This document shows, piece after piece, positions 51,288 through 59,180 of a stretch of 64,000 bases of DNA. Origin of the DNA: CAUYXS01 sp965248495 (GTDB taxonomy: Bacteria; Chloroflexota; Dehalococcoidia; Lucifugimonadales; Australimonadaceae); the NCBI GenBank assembly GCA_965248495.1, contig CBDFJL010000003.1:1426001-1490000 (forward strand), in the 5' to 3' direction. The notes beneath the pieces are model-generated. The model had not been told where the DNA came from. It saw only the letters and a program-made list of their open reading frames with translations, and made no database searches. The position numbers and the translations under genes are program-made. Position 1 is the first letter of the stretch. Each line of letters opens with the position of its first letter.

Positions 51288-52279
51288 TTCTCGGGCGTCA
51301 GGCCCATGCGGTCGTAGACCTCGGTCAGCGTCTCGCGGGCCAGGGCCCGCGCCCGCTCCGCTCCCGCGGCCAGCACCTCGCGGACGATGCCGGGCTTGGC
51401 GGCGAGCTCGCCGCGGCGCTCGCGGAACTCGCGCAGGTGGCGATTGATGCCGTCGGCGAGGATCTGCTTATCGTCGACGCACCCGATGCCCGCGGTCGTG
51501 CAGAGGTGATAGACCTCTTCGAGCCGGTCGGGGTTGAACAGCTTGTGCAGCGAGTAGACATTGCAGACCCATGGCCGGCCGGGGTCGGTGCGCCGTGCGC
51601 GTTGCGGGTCCGTGACCATGGTGCGCACACGGGCCGTCGTCTCCTCGTCGGTCAGCGCCAGCTCGATGTGGTTGTCCATGCTCTTGGACATCTTGTTCTG
51701 GCCGTCAGTCCCGACGATCGAGGGCGACTCCGTCAGCCGCACCTGGGGCTCCGGGAAGGTCTCGCCGTAGAGGTTGTTGAAGCGCCTCACGATCTCGCGG
51801 GACAACTCGACGTGCGGCGCCTGGTCGATGCCGACCGGAACCCACTCCGCCTTGGCGAAGACGATGTCGGCGGTCTGCAACACCGGGTAGCCGACGAGTC
51901 CGTACGAGACCGACTCCTCGGTCTCGTTCATCTGCCGCACGCGCTCCTTGAAGGTGGGCACGCGCATCAGCCAGCCCAGCGGCGTCGACATGCTGAGCAG
52001 GGTGTGCAGCGTCAGCACCTCGGGTACCGCCGACTGCGTGTAGAGGATGCTGCGCTCGGGGTCCAGGCCGGCGGCGAGCCAGTCGAGGACCATCTCGGTC
52101 GTGTTGTGGGCGATGGCCTGGGTCGCCTCGCCGACCTCGGTGGTCAGCGCATGGACATCGGCGACGCCGTAGACGCAGTCGAAGTCATCCTGGAGCGCGA
52201 CCATGTTCTGGAGCGCGCCGAAGTAGTTGCCGAGGTGCAGGCGCCCGGAGGGGCGCATGGCTGAGTAGACGCGTGCCAT
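51284..52279 (-). CDS. trpS: Tryptophanyl-tRNA synthetase
   Basis: A 331-residue class I synthetase. The HIGH-type motif is RLHLGNYFGAL and the KMSKS motif is intact (NKMSKSMDN). Motifs for Trp and ATP binding such as ILYTQSAVPEV and GIDQAPHVELSREI follow the family order. The start at 52279 fits the family N terminus (MARVYSAMRPSGRLHLG); the upstream frame is not conserved. On the minus strand an extended -10 TGCTACACT (52335-52327) lies about 50 bases upstream. No T-box is seen. Confidence 0.95.
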   Translation of the reverse strand: MARVYSAMRPSGRLHLGNYFGALQNMVALQDDFDCVYGVADVHALTTEVGEATQAIAHNTTEMVLDWLAAGLDPERSILYTQSAVPEVLTLHTLLSMSTPLGWLMRVPTFKERVRQMNETEESVSYGLVGYPVLQTADIVFAKAEWVPVGIDQAPHVELSREIVRRFNNLYGETFPEPQVRLTESPSIVGTDGQNKMSKSMDNHIELALTDEETTARVRTMVTDPQRARRTDPGRPWVCNVYSLHKLFNPDRLEEVYHLCTTAGIGCVDDKQILADGINRHLREFRERRGELAAKPGIVREVLAAGAERARALARETLTEVYDRMGLTPEK

Positions 52280-52326
52280 CTGCTGGTCTCGAAGGGTGGT
52301 TTGGTAGGCCGTGGCCTGGTGCGCGC

Positions 52327-52335
52327 AGTGTAGCA
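52327..52335 (-). promoter_or_regulatory. Extended -10 (TGCTACACT) of trpS on the minus strand
   Basis: TGCTACACT is read on the minus strand from 52335 to 52327. It matches the lepA element exactly. No convincing -35. The leader to the ATG at 52279 is about 41 bases. Confidence 0.4.
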
Positions 52336-52359
52336 CACGGCATGGGCTCCGCCGGGAGT

Positions 52360-52409
52360 GCAGAGGGCGCCCCTCTGCCGGGGGAGTGAGGGGGTGTCCC
52401 CCTCACTCC
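52360..52409. repeat. Two adjacent perfect hairpins in the trpS/carbonic-anhydrase divergent region
   Basis: Hairpin 1 is GCAGAGGG (52360-52367)/CCCTCTGC (52371-52378) with a 3-base loop. Hairpin 2 is GGAGTGAGGGGG (52383-52394)/CCCCCTCACTCC (52398-52409), a perfect 12-bp stem with loop TGT. They lie in the shared 208-base upstream region, which holds no gene. Confidence 0.85.
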
Positions 52410-52487
52410 AAACGTTTCGAGGGCGGTGAGGGTGGGAAGATCGCACCTGCCTTGTCCGCCACTCGGCCAGCAGATACTCTCGCCGCC

Positions 52488-52997
52488 ATGATCCGCGCCC
52501 ACGCTGGCCACTCCCCGCAAATCGACCCTACTGCCTTCGTCAGCGAGGCGGCCTACGTCGTCGGCGACGTCCTCATCGGCGCGCACGCCAGCGTATGGCC
52601 TGGCGCCGTCATCCGCGGTGACCACGGCCGCATCACCATTGGCTCGCACACGAATGTGCAGGACAACTCGGTCGTACACTCAGACGCCGACGCGAGCATC
52701 GGCGACCACGTGACGATTGGACACCGGGTCGTCTGCCACGCGGCAGAGGTCGGCAGCCACGTCCTGCTGGGCAACGGCTGCGTGCTCAACGACGGCGTCA
52801 CGGTGGAGGACGGGGCCATCGTCGCCGCCGGTGCCGTGGTCTTGGAGGGTACCCGCGTGGCAAAAGGGACCATCGTCGCGGGCGTCCCGGCCAAGCTCCG
52901 CGGCCGCCTCATGAAGCGGCACCGCGACCTCATCGAGGAGGCGTCGGCCAGCTACGTCGCGCTCGGCGCGCGCTACAAGGCCGAGGGCCTCGAGTAG
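52488..52997 (+). CDS. Gamma-class carbonic anhydrase family (left-handed beta-helix) protein
   Basis: A 169-residue hexapeptide-repeat protein. The regular repeats (VGDVLIGAHASVWPGAVIRG and on) build the left-handed beta-helix. The metal-ligand His pattern is present as SVVHSD, TIGHRVV and CHAAE, and the conserved RGD(H) stretch with NVQDNSVVH matches YrdA/CamH-type members. Activity as a carbonic anhydrase is family inference. ATG 52488 begins the conserved SPQIDPTAFVS region. A broken copy of its 3' end lies at 54657-54840. Confidence 0.88.
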   Translation: MIRAHAGHSPQIDPTAFVSEAAYVVGDVLIGAHASVWPGAVIRGDHGRITIGSHTNVQDNSVVHSDADASIGDHVTIGHRVVCHAAEVGSHVLLGNGCVLNDGVTVEDGAIVAAGAVVLEGTRVAKGTIVAGVPAKLRGRLMKRHRDLIEEASASYVALGARYKAEGLE

Positions 52998-53115
52998 GGA
53001 CGGCCCTGGGCAGCGAAAGCCCGTCTGGGTTAGCCGTAGCCAACTAACGCTTCCGCGGCTAGCGCCGCTGGGCGGCCAGCTCAAGTGGTTTGACGGTCAC
53101 GCTTGCCCTCACCTA

Positions 53116-53182
53116 TAGTCCCAGTCGGTCAGGGCGTGTAGTCCCACCTGGCCAGGGCGGGTAGTCCCCCGGCCAGGGCGTG
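53116..53182. repeat. Three tandem TAGTCCC...CAGGGCG repeats upstream of the IPCT gene
   Basis: Units are 53116-53138, 53139-53161 and 53162-53182 (23, 23 and 21 bases): TAGTCCC followed by 7-10 variable bases and GGYCAGGGCGKG. They lie about 80 bases upstream of the cytidylyltransferase start. The spacing of about two DNA turns suits a regulator-binding array. Three units without true spacers do not make a CRISPR. Confidence 0.75.
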
Positions 53183-53260
53183 CGAACGTGCGCCAACGGC
53201 CCGAGCGGCGCGGTGATACCGCAGGGAGCGTCCGAGCGCTCATCCCGCACAGGAGTTTCA

Positions 53261-53968
53261 ATGAAGGGTGTGATCTTGGCTGCAGGTGACGGTGGTCGCC
53301 TTCGGCCGCTGACTGACGAGTGTCCCAAGGTGCTGCTCCCGTTGTGGGGGCGACCCCTGATTGCCTACCCCCTCGATGCCATGATGGCCGCCGGCATTCG
53401 CGACATTGCTGTCGTGGTTGGCTACCGCGCTCCGCAGGTAATCGAGCAGGTCAGTCGGTTGGTCCCCGCATGGGCGCGGGTCGAGTTCATCCACAACCTC
53501 GAGTATGACGGGGGAAACGCCGTTTCCGTCGCCGTCGCGGAAGACTACGTGGGGGACTCACCCTTCGTGCTCAGCATGGGCGACCACGTGATCGACCCCA
53601 CGGTGATCCAACGACTCATGGGCGCCGGCCAAGCGGCGTCCGTGCTGGCAGTGGACTCGCTGCCCAAGCTGGACAGCCAGTTGAACGATGCCACGCGGGT
53701 GCTCGTCAACGAGCGGGGCGAACTGCGACGTATCGGCAAGGGGTTGACCGACTGGAACGCGGTGGACATCGGGGTGTTCCGCTTCCAGCCTGAGGTCTTC
53801 GGCGTCATCGGCGCGCTGCGTCAGCACCGTGGTGTCGGCCTCGAGCTGAACGAGGTCATGCAGTGCCTGGCCGACGCGCAGACTCCTGTCGCCACGCACG
53901 ACGTCGAGGGCCTCTACTGGACGGACATCGACACGGTCGAGGACTACCTCAGCGTCGCCGGCGACTAG
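53261..53968 (+). CDS. Inositol-1-phosphate cytidylyltransferase-type nucleotidyltransferase (IPCT-like)
   Basis: A 235-residue nucleotidyltransferase: VILAAGDGGRLRPLTDE is the NTP-binding loop and CPKVLLPLWGRPLIAYPLD follows. The stretch YDGGNAVSVAV, VLSMGDHVIDPTVI and, later, NAVDIGVF and LYWTDIDTVEDYL match the archaeal/thermophile inositol-1-phosphate cytidylyltransferase (IPCT) domain rather than sugar enzymes. It would form CDP-inositol. AGGAG lies 5 bases before the ATG. It is followed after 4 bases by a DIPPS-like gene, which in other organisms is fused to it. The substrate is inferred. Confidence 0.8.
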   Translation: MKGVILAAGDGGRLRPLTDECPKVLLPLWGRPLIAYPLDAMMAAGIRDIAVVVGYRAPQVIEQVSRLVPAWARVEFIHNLEYDGGNAVSVAVAEDYVGDSPFVLSMGDHVIDPTVIQRLMGAGQAASVLAVDSLPKLDSQLNDATRVLVNERGELRRIGKGLTDWNAVDIGVFRFQPEVFGVIGALRQHRGVGLELNEVMQCLADAQTPVATHDVEGLYWTDIDTVEDYLSVAGD

Positions 53969-53972
53969 GCAA

Positions 53973-54599
53973 ATGGCCAGGGCTACCCCCTCGAGCTCCA
54001 GCGCCTACGACGGAATCGTCTCTCGCCACCTCAACCGGCGCTTCTCCCGCCCCGTCGCCAGGCTGCTCAGCCACACGCCGGCCACTCCGAACCAGGTCAC
54101 GGTGGCCAGCCTACTGCTTGCCGCCGGCTCGCTTGCTCTCTTCGCCGCCGGCTATCCCATCGTCGCGGGGGTGACCGCCCAGGTCTGCTCAATCGTGGAT
54201 GGCGTCGACGGCGACCTGGCCCGGCTGAAAGGCCTGGCGACACCGTTCGGCTCTTTCTTCGACGCTGTCGTGGACCGCTACGCCGACGGCATGATTCTGC
54301 TCGGGCTCACCATCTGGGCTGCCGACACAAACGACGGTTCGCTCCCGTGGATAGCCGGGTTCGCGGCACTGATCGGCACCTTCGCCGTGACCTACACCCG
54401 GGCTCGCATTGACGCGGCGCAGCGCACGATGTTCGACCGAGGGCTGTCGTCGCTGGCCTCGCGTGACGTGCGTCTGCTGGTGATCATGGCTGGCGCCGTC
54501 GCGGGCCTTGGCCTGCAAACGCTCCTAGCCATCGCGGCGCTCGCGAACGCCGTCGTGCTGCTCCGCCTCGCCGCAGCGCGCACTGCCCTGCGCGGCTAG
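53973..54599 (+). CDS. Di-myo-inositol phosphate phosphate synthase-like CDP-alcohol phosphatidyltransferase
   Basis: A 208-residue membrane enzyme with the CDP-alcohol phosphatidyltransferase motif DGVDGDLARLKG ... FDAVVDRYAD (D-G-x2-A-R-x8-G-x3-D-x3-D). The N-terminal AYDGIVSRHLNRRFSRP and TPNQVTVASLLL segments match the DIPPS half of the bifunctional IPCT-DIPPS enzyme. The adjacent IPCT gene and tight spacing support a two-gene pathway making a phosphodiester of inositol, which in thermophiles is the solute di-myo-inositol phosphate. A lipid product cannot be excluded. Confidence 0.8.
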   Translation: MARATPSSSSAYDGIVSRHLNRRFSRPVARLLSHTPATPNQVTVASLLLAAGSLALFAAGYPIVAGVTAQVCSIVDGVDGDLARLKGLATPFGSFFDAVVDRYADGMILLGLTIWAADTNDGSLPWIAGFAALIGTFAVTYTRARIDAAQRTMFDRGLSSLASRDVRLLVIMAGAVAGLGLQTLLAIAALANAVVLLRLAAARTALRG

Positions 54600-54656
54600 C
54601 AGAGGGGCACCGCCTGAGGCTCTGAATCCAGCTCGACGCAGCCGCCGCGACAGACG

Positions 54657-54840
54657 TGCGCCGTCGGAATCTGGGAACCGTGTGGTCGGGGCGGGGACCA
54701 TCGTCGCGGGCGTCCCGGCCAAGCTCCGCGGCGCCTCATGAAGCGCCACCGCGACCTCATCGAGGGGGCGTCGGCCAGCTACGTCGCGCTCGGCGCGCGC
54801 TACAAGGGCGAAGGCTCGTAGTAGGGGCGGCGTTGAGGAG
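54657..54840 (+). pseudogene. Decayed duplicate of the gamma-carbonic-anhydrase 3' end
   Basis: From about 54694 the text is nearly identical to 52867-52997 (GGGACCATCGTCGCGGGCGT onward, through the shared 3' end) and continues about 20 bases past its stop. A one-base deletion at GCGGCGCCTC (GCGGCCGCCTC in the original) shifts the frame, giving a quick stop, and the 5' part is weakly similar back to about 54657. The two copies flank the IPCT/DIPPS gene pair. The rest of the 54600-55019 gap holds no gene I can identify. Confidence 0.88.
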
Positions 54841-55019
54841 CGCAGGCTGTCGCCGATGAGCGTGACTGACCCCGTCACGTAGAAACGCAACGACCGCAGT
54901 CCGTTCGCTGATCGGCCTGCGGACGCGCGGACTGTATTCCCGGACCTGAGTCTCCCGATACGCTTAGCGTGTACGCTGTCGCACCGCCGTTACCCGGCGG
55001 GGGGCGAGGGAGCGTCACG

Positions 55020-55928
55020 ATGGGAACGCCCGTAATCCAGGTCACCGGGCTGCGGAAGTCCTACGGCCGGTTAGAAGCCGTCCGTGGCGTCGACTTGCGC
55101 GTTGAGTCCGGCGAGGTCTTCGCCCTGCTTGGGCCAAACGGCGCGGGCAAGAGCACGACGGTCGAGATCCTCGAAGGGCACCGCACCCGCGACGGTGGTG
55201 ACGTCAGCGTGCTGGGGTTCGACCCTGCAAAGGGCGAGCGCGACCTGCGAAACCGGATCGGAGTGGTCCTTCAGAAGTCCGGCGTCGAGCCGTACCTCTC
55301 GGTTGAAGAGACGATAGAGCTGTTCCGCAACTACTATCCCTCGCCGCGGCCGCTCGACGAAGTGCTACAGATAACCGGCCTATCCGAGATTAGGAAGACG
55401 GGCGTACGCAAGCTCTCGGGCGGCCAGCAGCGACGGCTTGATGTTGCAATAGGTCTCGCGGGCGATCCAGAGCTTCTATTTCTGGACGAGCCGACGACCG
55501 GATTTGATCCCGCCGCGAGGCGCAGCGCGTGGGACATGATCGTAGGCCTCAAGACAATGGGCAAGACGGTCTTCTTGACGACTCATTACCTCGATGAAGC
55601 CGAGCATTTGGCCGACAGGGCCGCGATCATCGTGCGCGGCGAGATCGTGCGCGAGGGAACGACTGCTGAGCTCACGGCGCTCGGCGGCACTACGATCGCG
55701 TTCGGCCTCGATGACGCGGCGGCCGACCTGCCTCGGCAGTTCGCAGGGACGCCGTCAGCCGACGGACGCCACTCGATCCGCTCTGAGGCCGTGGTCGACG
55801 ACCTTTACGAGCTGACATCCTGGGCGCGGCAGAGAAACGTCCAGCTGGTGGACCTCCGGGTGACTCGAAGCTCGCTCGAGGACATCTACCTCGAACTGGT
55901 GGGACGCGACAACGGAGGCGGCGAGTGA
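55020..55928 (+). CDS. ABC transporter ATP-binding protein (ABC-2 drug/lipid exporter type)
   Basis: A 302-residue ATPase: Walker A GPNGAGKSTT, signature LSGGQQRRLDVA, Walker B ELLFLDEPTTGFDP and the H-loop TTHYLDEAE. It resembles CcmA/DrrA-type subunits that pair with an ABC-2 permease. The C-terminal 80 residues (from about 215) are the accessory domain usual in DrrA. Codon use here shows more ATA, TTT and CTA than the neighbours, suggesting possible lateral acquisition. The downstream permease start overlaps its stop (GTGA). Confidence 0.88.
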   Translation: MGTPVIQVTGLRKSYGRLEAVRGVDLRVESGEVFALLGPNGAGKSTTVEILEGHRTRDGGDVSVLGFDPAKGERDLRNRIGVVLQKSGVEPYLSVEETIELFRNYYPSPRPLDEVLQITGLSEIRKTGVRKLSGGQQRRLDVAIGLAGDPELLFLDEPTTGFDPAARRSAWDMIVGLKTMGKTVFLTTHYLDEAEHLADRAAIIVRGEIVREGTTAELTALGGTTIAFGLDDAAADLPRQFAGTPSADGRHSIRSEAVVDDLYELTSWARQRNVQLVDLRVTRSSLEDIYLELVGRDNGGGE

Positions 55929-56701
55929 TTGATGTGCTCCGGCTGACGCTGCGCCAGGTCCGCTACGAGAACAAGGCCTTCTGGCGAAATCCAGCATCCG
56001 CGTTTTTCACGATCGCATTCCCTCTGATGTTCCTGTTCATCTTCAACACGATCTTTGGTGGTGGCGACTTGGAGGTGGCTGGCGGCACCGCGTCGTTGTC
56101 GAGTTTCTACGTCCCCGCGATCGCGGCCTTCTCAGTGATCGGCGCGTGTTACACCAACATCGCGATCGGCATCTCCTTCGCGCGGGACCAGGGGCTTCTC
56201 AAGCGAATTCGAAGCACGCCACTGCCTCCAGCGGCCTACTTCGGTGGGCGAATCATCCATGCCGGCCTCATCGCCCTGCTGCTGGTCGCGATCGTCGTCA
56301 TCGTCGGCGCGCTGTTCTATGACGTCGATATACCGACGAACACCATGCCGGCGTTCCTACTCACCCTGGCCGTTGGTGCGGCTGCCTTCTGTGCCCTGGG
56401 GCTAGCGATTTCGGCGGTGATCCCGAACGCCGACGCCGCGCCCGCAGTCGTCAACGCGTCGATACTGCCGCTGCTCTTCGCGTCCGACGTCTTCATCCCG
56501 CTCGACGACGCACCCGGGTGGCTGCAGGTACTGGGTGACCTATTCCCGGTCAAGCACTTCTCCGAGGCGCTGCAGACCTCCTTCAACCCATTCGAGACCG
56601 GCCTGGGCTTTGAAGGCCTCGCCCTTGTCGTCGTGGCGGGATGGGGTATGGCTGGGCTGTTGGTCGCCATCCGATTCTTCAAATGGGAACCAGGGCGTTA
56701 G
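55925..56701 (+). CDS. ABC-2 type transporter permease
   Basis: A 258-residue membrane protein with six hydrophobic segments. It starts IDVLRLTLRQVRYENKAFWRNP and holds the ABC-2 type block FARDQGLLKRIRSTPLPPAAYFGGRI. The helix SFYVPAIAAFSVIGACYTNIAIG precedes it. It pairs with the overlapping ATPase to form an exporter, possibly of drugs or lipids; no substrate is indicated. GTG at 55925 overlaps the ATPase stop. Confidence 0.85.
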   Translation: MIDVLRLTLRQVRYENKAFWRNPASAFFTIAFPLMFLFIFNTIFGGGDLEVAGGTASLSSFYVPAIAAFSVIGACYTNIAIGISFARDQGLLKRIRSTPLPPAAYFGGRIIHAGLIALLLVAIVVIVGALFYDVDIPTNTMPAFLLTLAVGAAAFCALGLAISAVIPNADAAPAVVNASILPLLFASDVFIPLDDAPGWLQVLGDLFPVKHFSEALQTSFNPFETGLGFEGLALVVVAGWGMAGLLVAIRFFKWEPGR

Positions 56702-56825
56702 ACCAGCGTCATCGAGGCTGCGGTCGCTAACACGCTGTCGCTTGGCCCCGCGCTAGGCGGCCCCGCGCCGTCTATCACGCCCCGATGAGGGGGATCGTGA
56801 TCTGCGCGGCGGCTGGTGACGCTGG

Positions 56826-57824
56826 CTACAAGACGATGAGCAGCGAGCCTGCCAACGAGATGGCGATTGCGATCAACACGCGGGGCTCGAAACTCTCGGT
56901 TTGGCGATTCACGAGGAACGACACCGGCAACAGCACGAGGCCGCCCGCCCGCAGAAGCGGCGCGACCACGGTAACTGGCGCCACGCTCAGTGCCATGTAG
57001 CGAAACATCTGTGCAACGACCACCGCGAGTGCGCCTACCATGAACCACCGACCCGACAGGCGATCGAGCCCGCCGAGGTTTCGCCTCACCGAAGGCAGCA
57101 CGAGAACAGGGATGAGGACCGTAGCAGCGGCAGCGTAGGCGACCAACGAACCGAGGATACCCAGTCCGGAGTCCGCCAGCGCAGAACGGATGAGGAGCGG
57201 GCTGGTGCCAAACGAAACGGCGTTGAGGACACCGAAGAGGTAGCCCTCCGCGTACTTCACGGGCGGGCCTTGGTTCAACGACTCCGTCGGGGGTCCGCCC
57301 TCCACCGGCGCTGCCACCGTGGGGTCCGACCCGCCCTGTACGGCAGCGCTGGTGGCCGGCGTCCGATCATGTTCCGCTGCCGGGGCGCGGCGTGGAGCCT
57401 GCCGGCGCAGGACGACGAGCGGCCCCGCCATTACCAGGGCCATGCCACCCCACATGAGGGGCGTTACCGTTTCACTCAGCAGTGGAATTGCCAGCAACAC
57501 CGAGTAGGGCAGATTGATCTCGATGACGGCCCGCGCCCGATTGGCGCCGAGGGCACCCACCGCACGGAAGTTGCAGTAGCGTCCCAGAATGAAGTGGTTC
57601 ACTCCTGCGACGCCCAACAGCAGGTAGCTCCGGGCCGGCAGCTCCGCCGCGTCAAATAGCTGGGTCGAAGCAGCGGCGGCGAGAATGAGGAAGGCAACCC
57701 CGATCCACGCACTGGTGTAGACGCCCTGGAGCGCGGACCCGGTCAGCATGCCGCGGCGGACGCTGGCCTGGTTCAGCGCGAAGCTGGTGGCCGAGAGCAG
57801 CACGTAGAGGACTGCGATGCCCAT
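56826..57824 (-). CDS. EamA-like (DMT superfamily) transporter
   Basis: A 332-residue protein with about ten transmembrane helices in two EamA-like halves separated by a proline- and Gly-rich cytoplasmic linker (about residues 143-190). Conserved features include FALNQASVRRG near the start and, in the second half, GVLNAVSFGTSPLLIRSAL and VAPLLRAGGLVLLPVSFLVN. Such proteins export or import small metabolites; the substrate is unknown. It is convergent with the ABC permease gene. Confidence 0.75.
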   Translation of the reverse strand: MGIAVLYVLLSATSFALNQASVRRGMLTGSALQGVYTSAWIGVAFLILAAAASTQLFDAAELPARSYLLLGVAGVNHFILGRYCNFRAVGALGANRARAVIEINLPYSVLLAIPLLSETVTPLMWGGMALVMAGPLVVLRRQAPRRAPAAEHDRTPATSAAVQGGSDPTVAAPVEGGPPTESLNQGPPVKYAEGYLFGVLNAVSFGTSPLLIRSALADSGLGILGSLVAYAAAATVLIPVLVLPSVRRNLGGLDRLSGRWFMVGALAVVVAQMFRYMALSVAPVTVVAPLLRAGGLVLLPVSFLVNRQTESFEPRVLIAIAISLAGSLLIVL

Positions 57825-57992
57825 GTCAGTGGATCAAGCCTGGATTCGCGTCTTTGTATTCATGGCCGGGGCCGGGGAGGGCGCTCGATACCGTACCATC
57901 CGCTGATGTTCGACCAAACCACGGGACCCCGCCACGAGACCCCGCCGTGATGGGAGGGCTCGCTGCTGCGGGCTTGTGAAACGGCGCACATA

Positions 57993-58021
57993 TTGTTCCG
58001 GGGCTCGCTGCTACCTATAAT
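57993..58021 (+). promoter_or_regulatory. Promoter TTGTTC-17-TATAAT of the aminotransferase-serA operon
   Basis: TTGTTC (57993-57998) and a perfect TATAAT (58016-58021) have a 17-base spacer. Transcription would start near 58028, and AGGAGA precedes the ATG at 58059. Confidence 0.65.
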
Positions 58022-58058
58022 CCAGGCGCCCGCCCAGCCGTCCACCCAGGAGAACTCA

Positions 58059-59168
58059 ATGGCGAACCTGCGCCTTCCCGGCCCCACACCCGTCCCCGAC
58101 GACGTGGTGGAGGCCATGAGCCGGCCGATGATCGACCACCGCGGCGTCGCCTTCAGGGAGATGCTCCTGCGGATGACGGCGAACCTCAAGTCAGCCTTCG
58201 CCACCACCAACGACGTCTACTTCCTGACCTCCTCGGGTACCGGCGCCATGGAAGCGGCGGTCGCCAACACCCTCTCGCGCGGGCAGCGTGTCCTCGCCGT
58301 CAGCATCGGCAACTTCGGTGACCGCTTCTCGCGCATCGCCAAGGCCTACGGCGTCGACGTGGTGGACCTGAAGTTCCCCGAGGGCGAGTCGGCGCCGCCG
58401 GAAGCCGTCCGCGATGCCCTAGGAAAGGACCCGGCCATCACCGCCGTGCTGGTCACCCACAACGAGACGTCGACGGGCATAACCAACGACATCGAGGGCA
58501 TCGCCAAGGTCGTCAAGGGCGAGTTCGATAAGCTCATCCTGGTGGATGCCATCTCGTCCCTCGGCTCCATCAAGTTGTTGACCGACGCGTGGGACCTCGA
58601 CGTGGTGACGTCGGCGTCGCAAAAGGGCTGGGCCTGCCCGCCCGGCGTTGCCATGATCAGCTTCTCGAAGCGCGCCTGGGAGGCCTACGCGCAGAGCGAC
58701 CTGCCCCGCTTCTACTTCGACCTGGGCGAGGCCGAGCGTTCCCTCAAGAGCGGCCAGAACCCATGGACGCCCGCCGTCTCGGTCTTCTACGGCATGGACC
58801 ATTCGCTCATGAAGATGCTCGACAAGGGCGACATGCGGGCGACGTGGGACTTCCACACACACATCGCGCAGTACACGCGCGACGCGCTGACCGGCCTGGG
58901 GCTGAGCCTGGTGGCGACCGACCTCAAGCACGCCTCCAACACCGTCACCGCCGCCTACCTCCCGGAGGGCATCTCCGACCAGGCGCTGCTGGGGATGCTG
59001 CGCGACGAGTTTGACATCATCGCCGCCGAAGGCCGGGGCGCGCTGGCGGGCAAGGTGTTCCGCATCGGCCACATGGGCCACGTCACCACGGCCGACATTG
59101 ACGACGTTGCCGCGGCTCTCAAAGAGGCGCTCCCACGCCTCGGCTTCGTGCCGGCGACGGCCGGGTAG
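58059..59168 (+). CDS. Class V aminotransferase (serine/alanine-glyoxylate type)
   Basis: A 369-residue PLP enzyme: LRLPGPTPVPDDVVEAMSRP is typical of the N terminus, SGTGAMEAAVANTL binds the cofactor phosphate, the Asp follows in LILVDAISSLGS and the PLP Lys is in SASQKGWACPPGVAM. Serine-glyoxylate/alanine-glyoxylate aminotransferases share this pattern, and in lineages lacking classical SerC similar enzymes make phosphoserine. Coupling to serA 12 bases downstream favours a role in serine biosynthesis. AGGAGAA precedes the ATG. Confidence 0.88.
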   Translation: MANLRLPGPTPVPDDVVEAMSRPMIDHRGVAFREMLLRMTANLKSAFATTNDVYFLTSSGTGAMEAAVANTLSRGQRVLAVSIGNFGDRFSRIAKAYGVDVVDLKFPEGESAPPEAVRDALGKDPAITAVLVTHNETSTGITNDIEGIAKVVKGEFDKLILVDAISSLGSIKLLTDAWDLDVVTSASQKGWACPPGVAMISFSKRAWEAYAQSDLPRFYFDLGEAERSLKSGQNPWTPAVSVFYGMDHSLMKMLDKGDMRATWDFHTHIAQYTRDALTGLGLSLVATDLKHASNTVTAAYLPEGISDQALLGMLRDEFDIIAAEGRGALAGKVFRIGHMGHVTTADIDDVAAALKEALPRLGFVPATAG

Positions 59169-59180
59169 GCCACCGCACCC

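Noticed and set aside
52280..52487. T-box riboswitch upstream of trpS
   Set aside because: No specifier loop or T-box sequence is visible, only two plain GC-rich hairpins.
53116..53182. CRISPR-like array
   Set aside because: Only three short units with no constant-length unique spacers and no cas genes.
54657..54840. A second functional carbonic anhydrase fragment gene
   Set aside because: A one-base deletion gives an early frameshift stop and the N-terminal half is missing.
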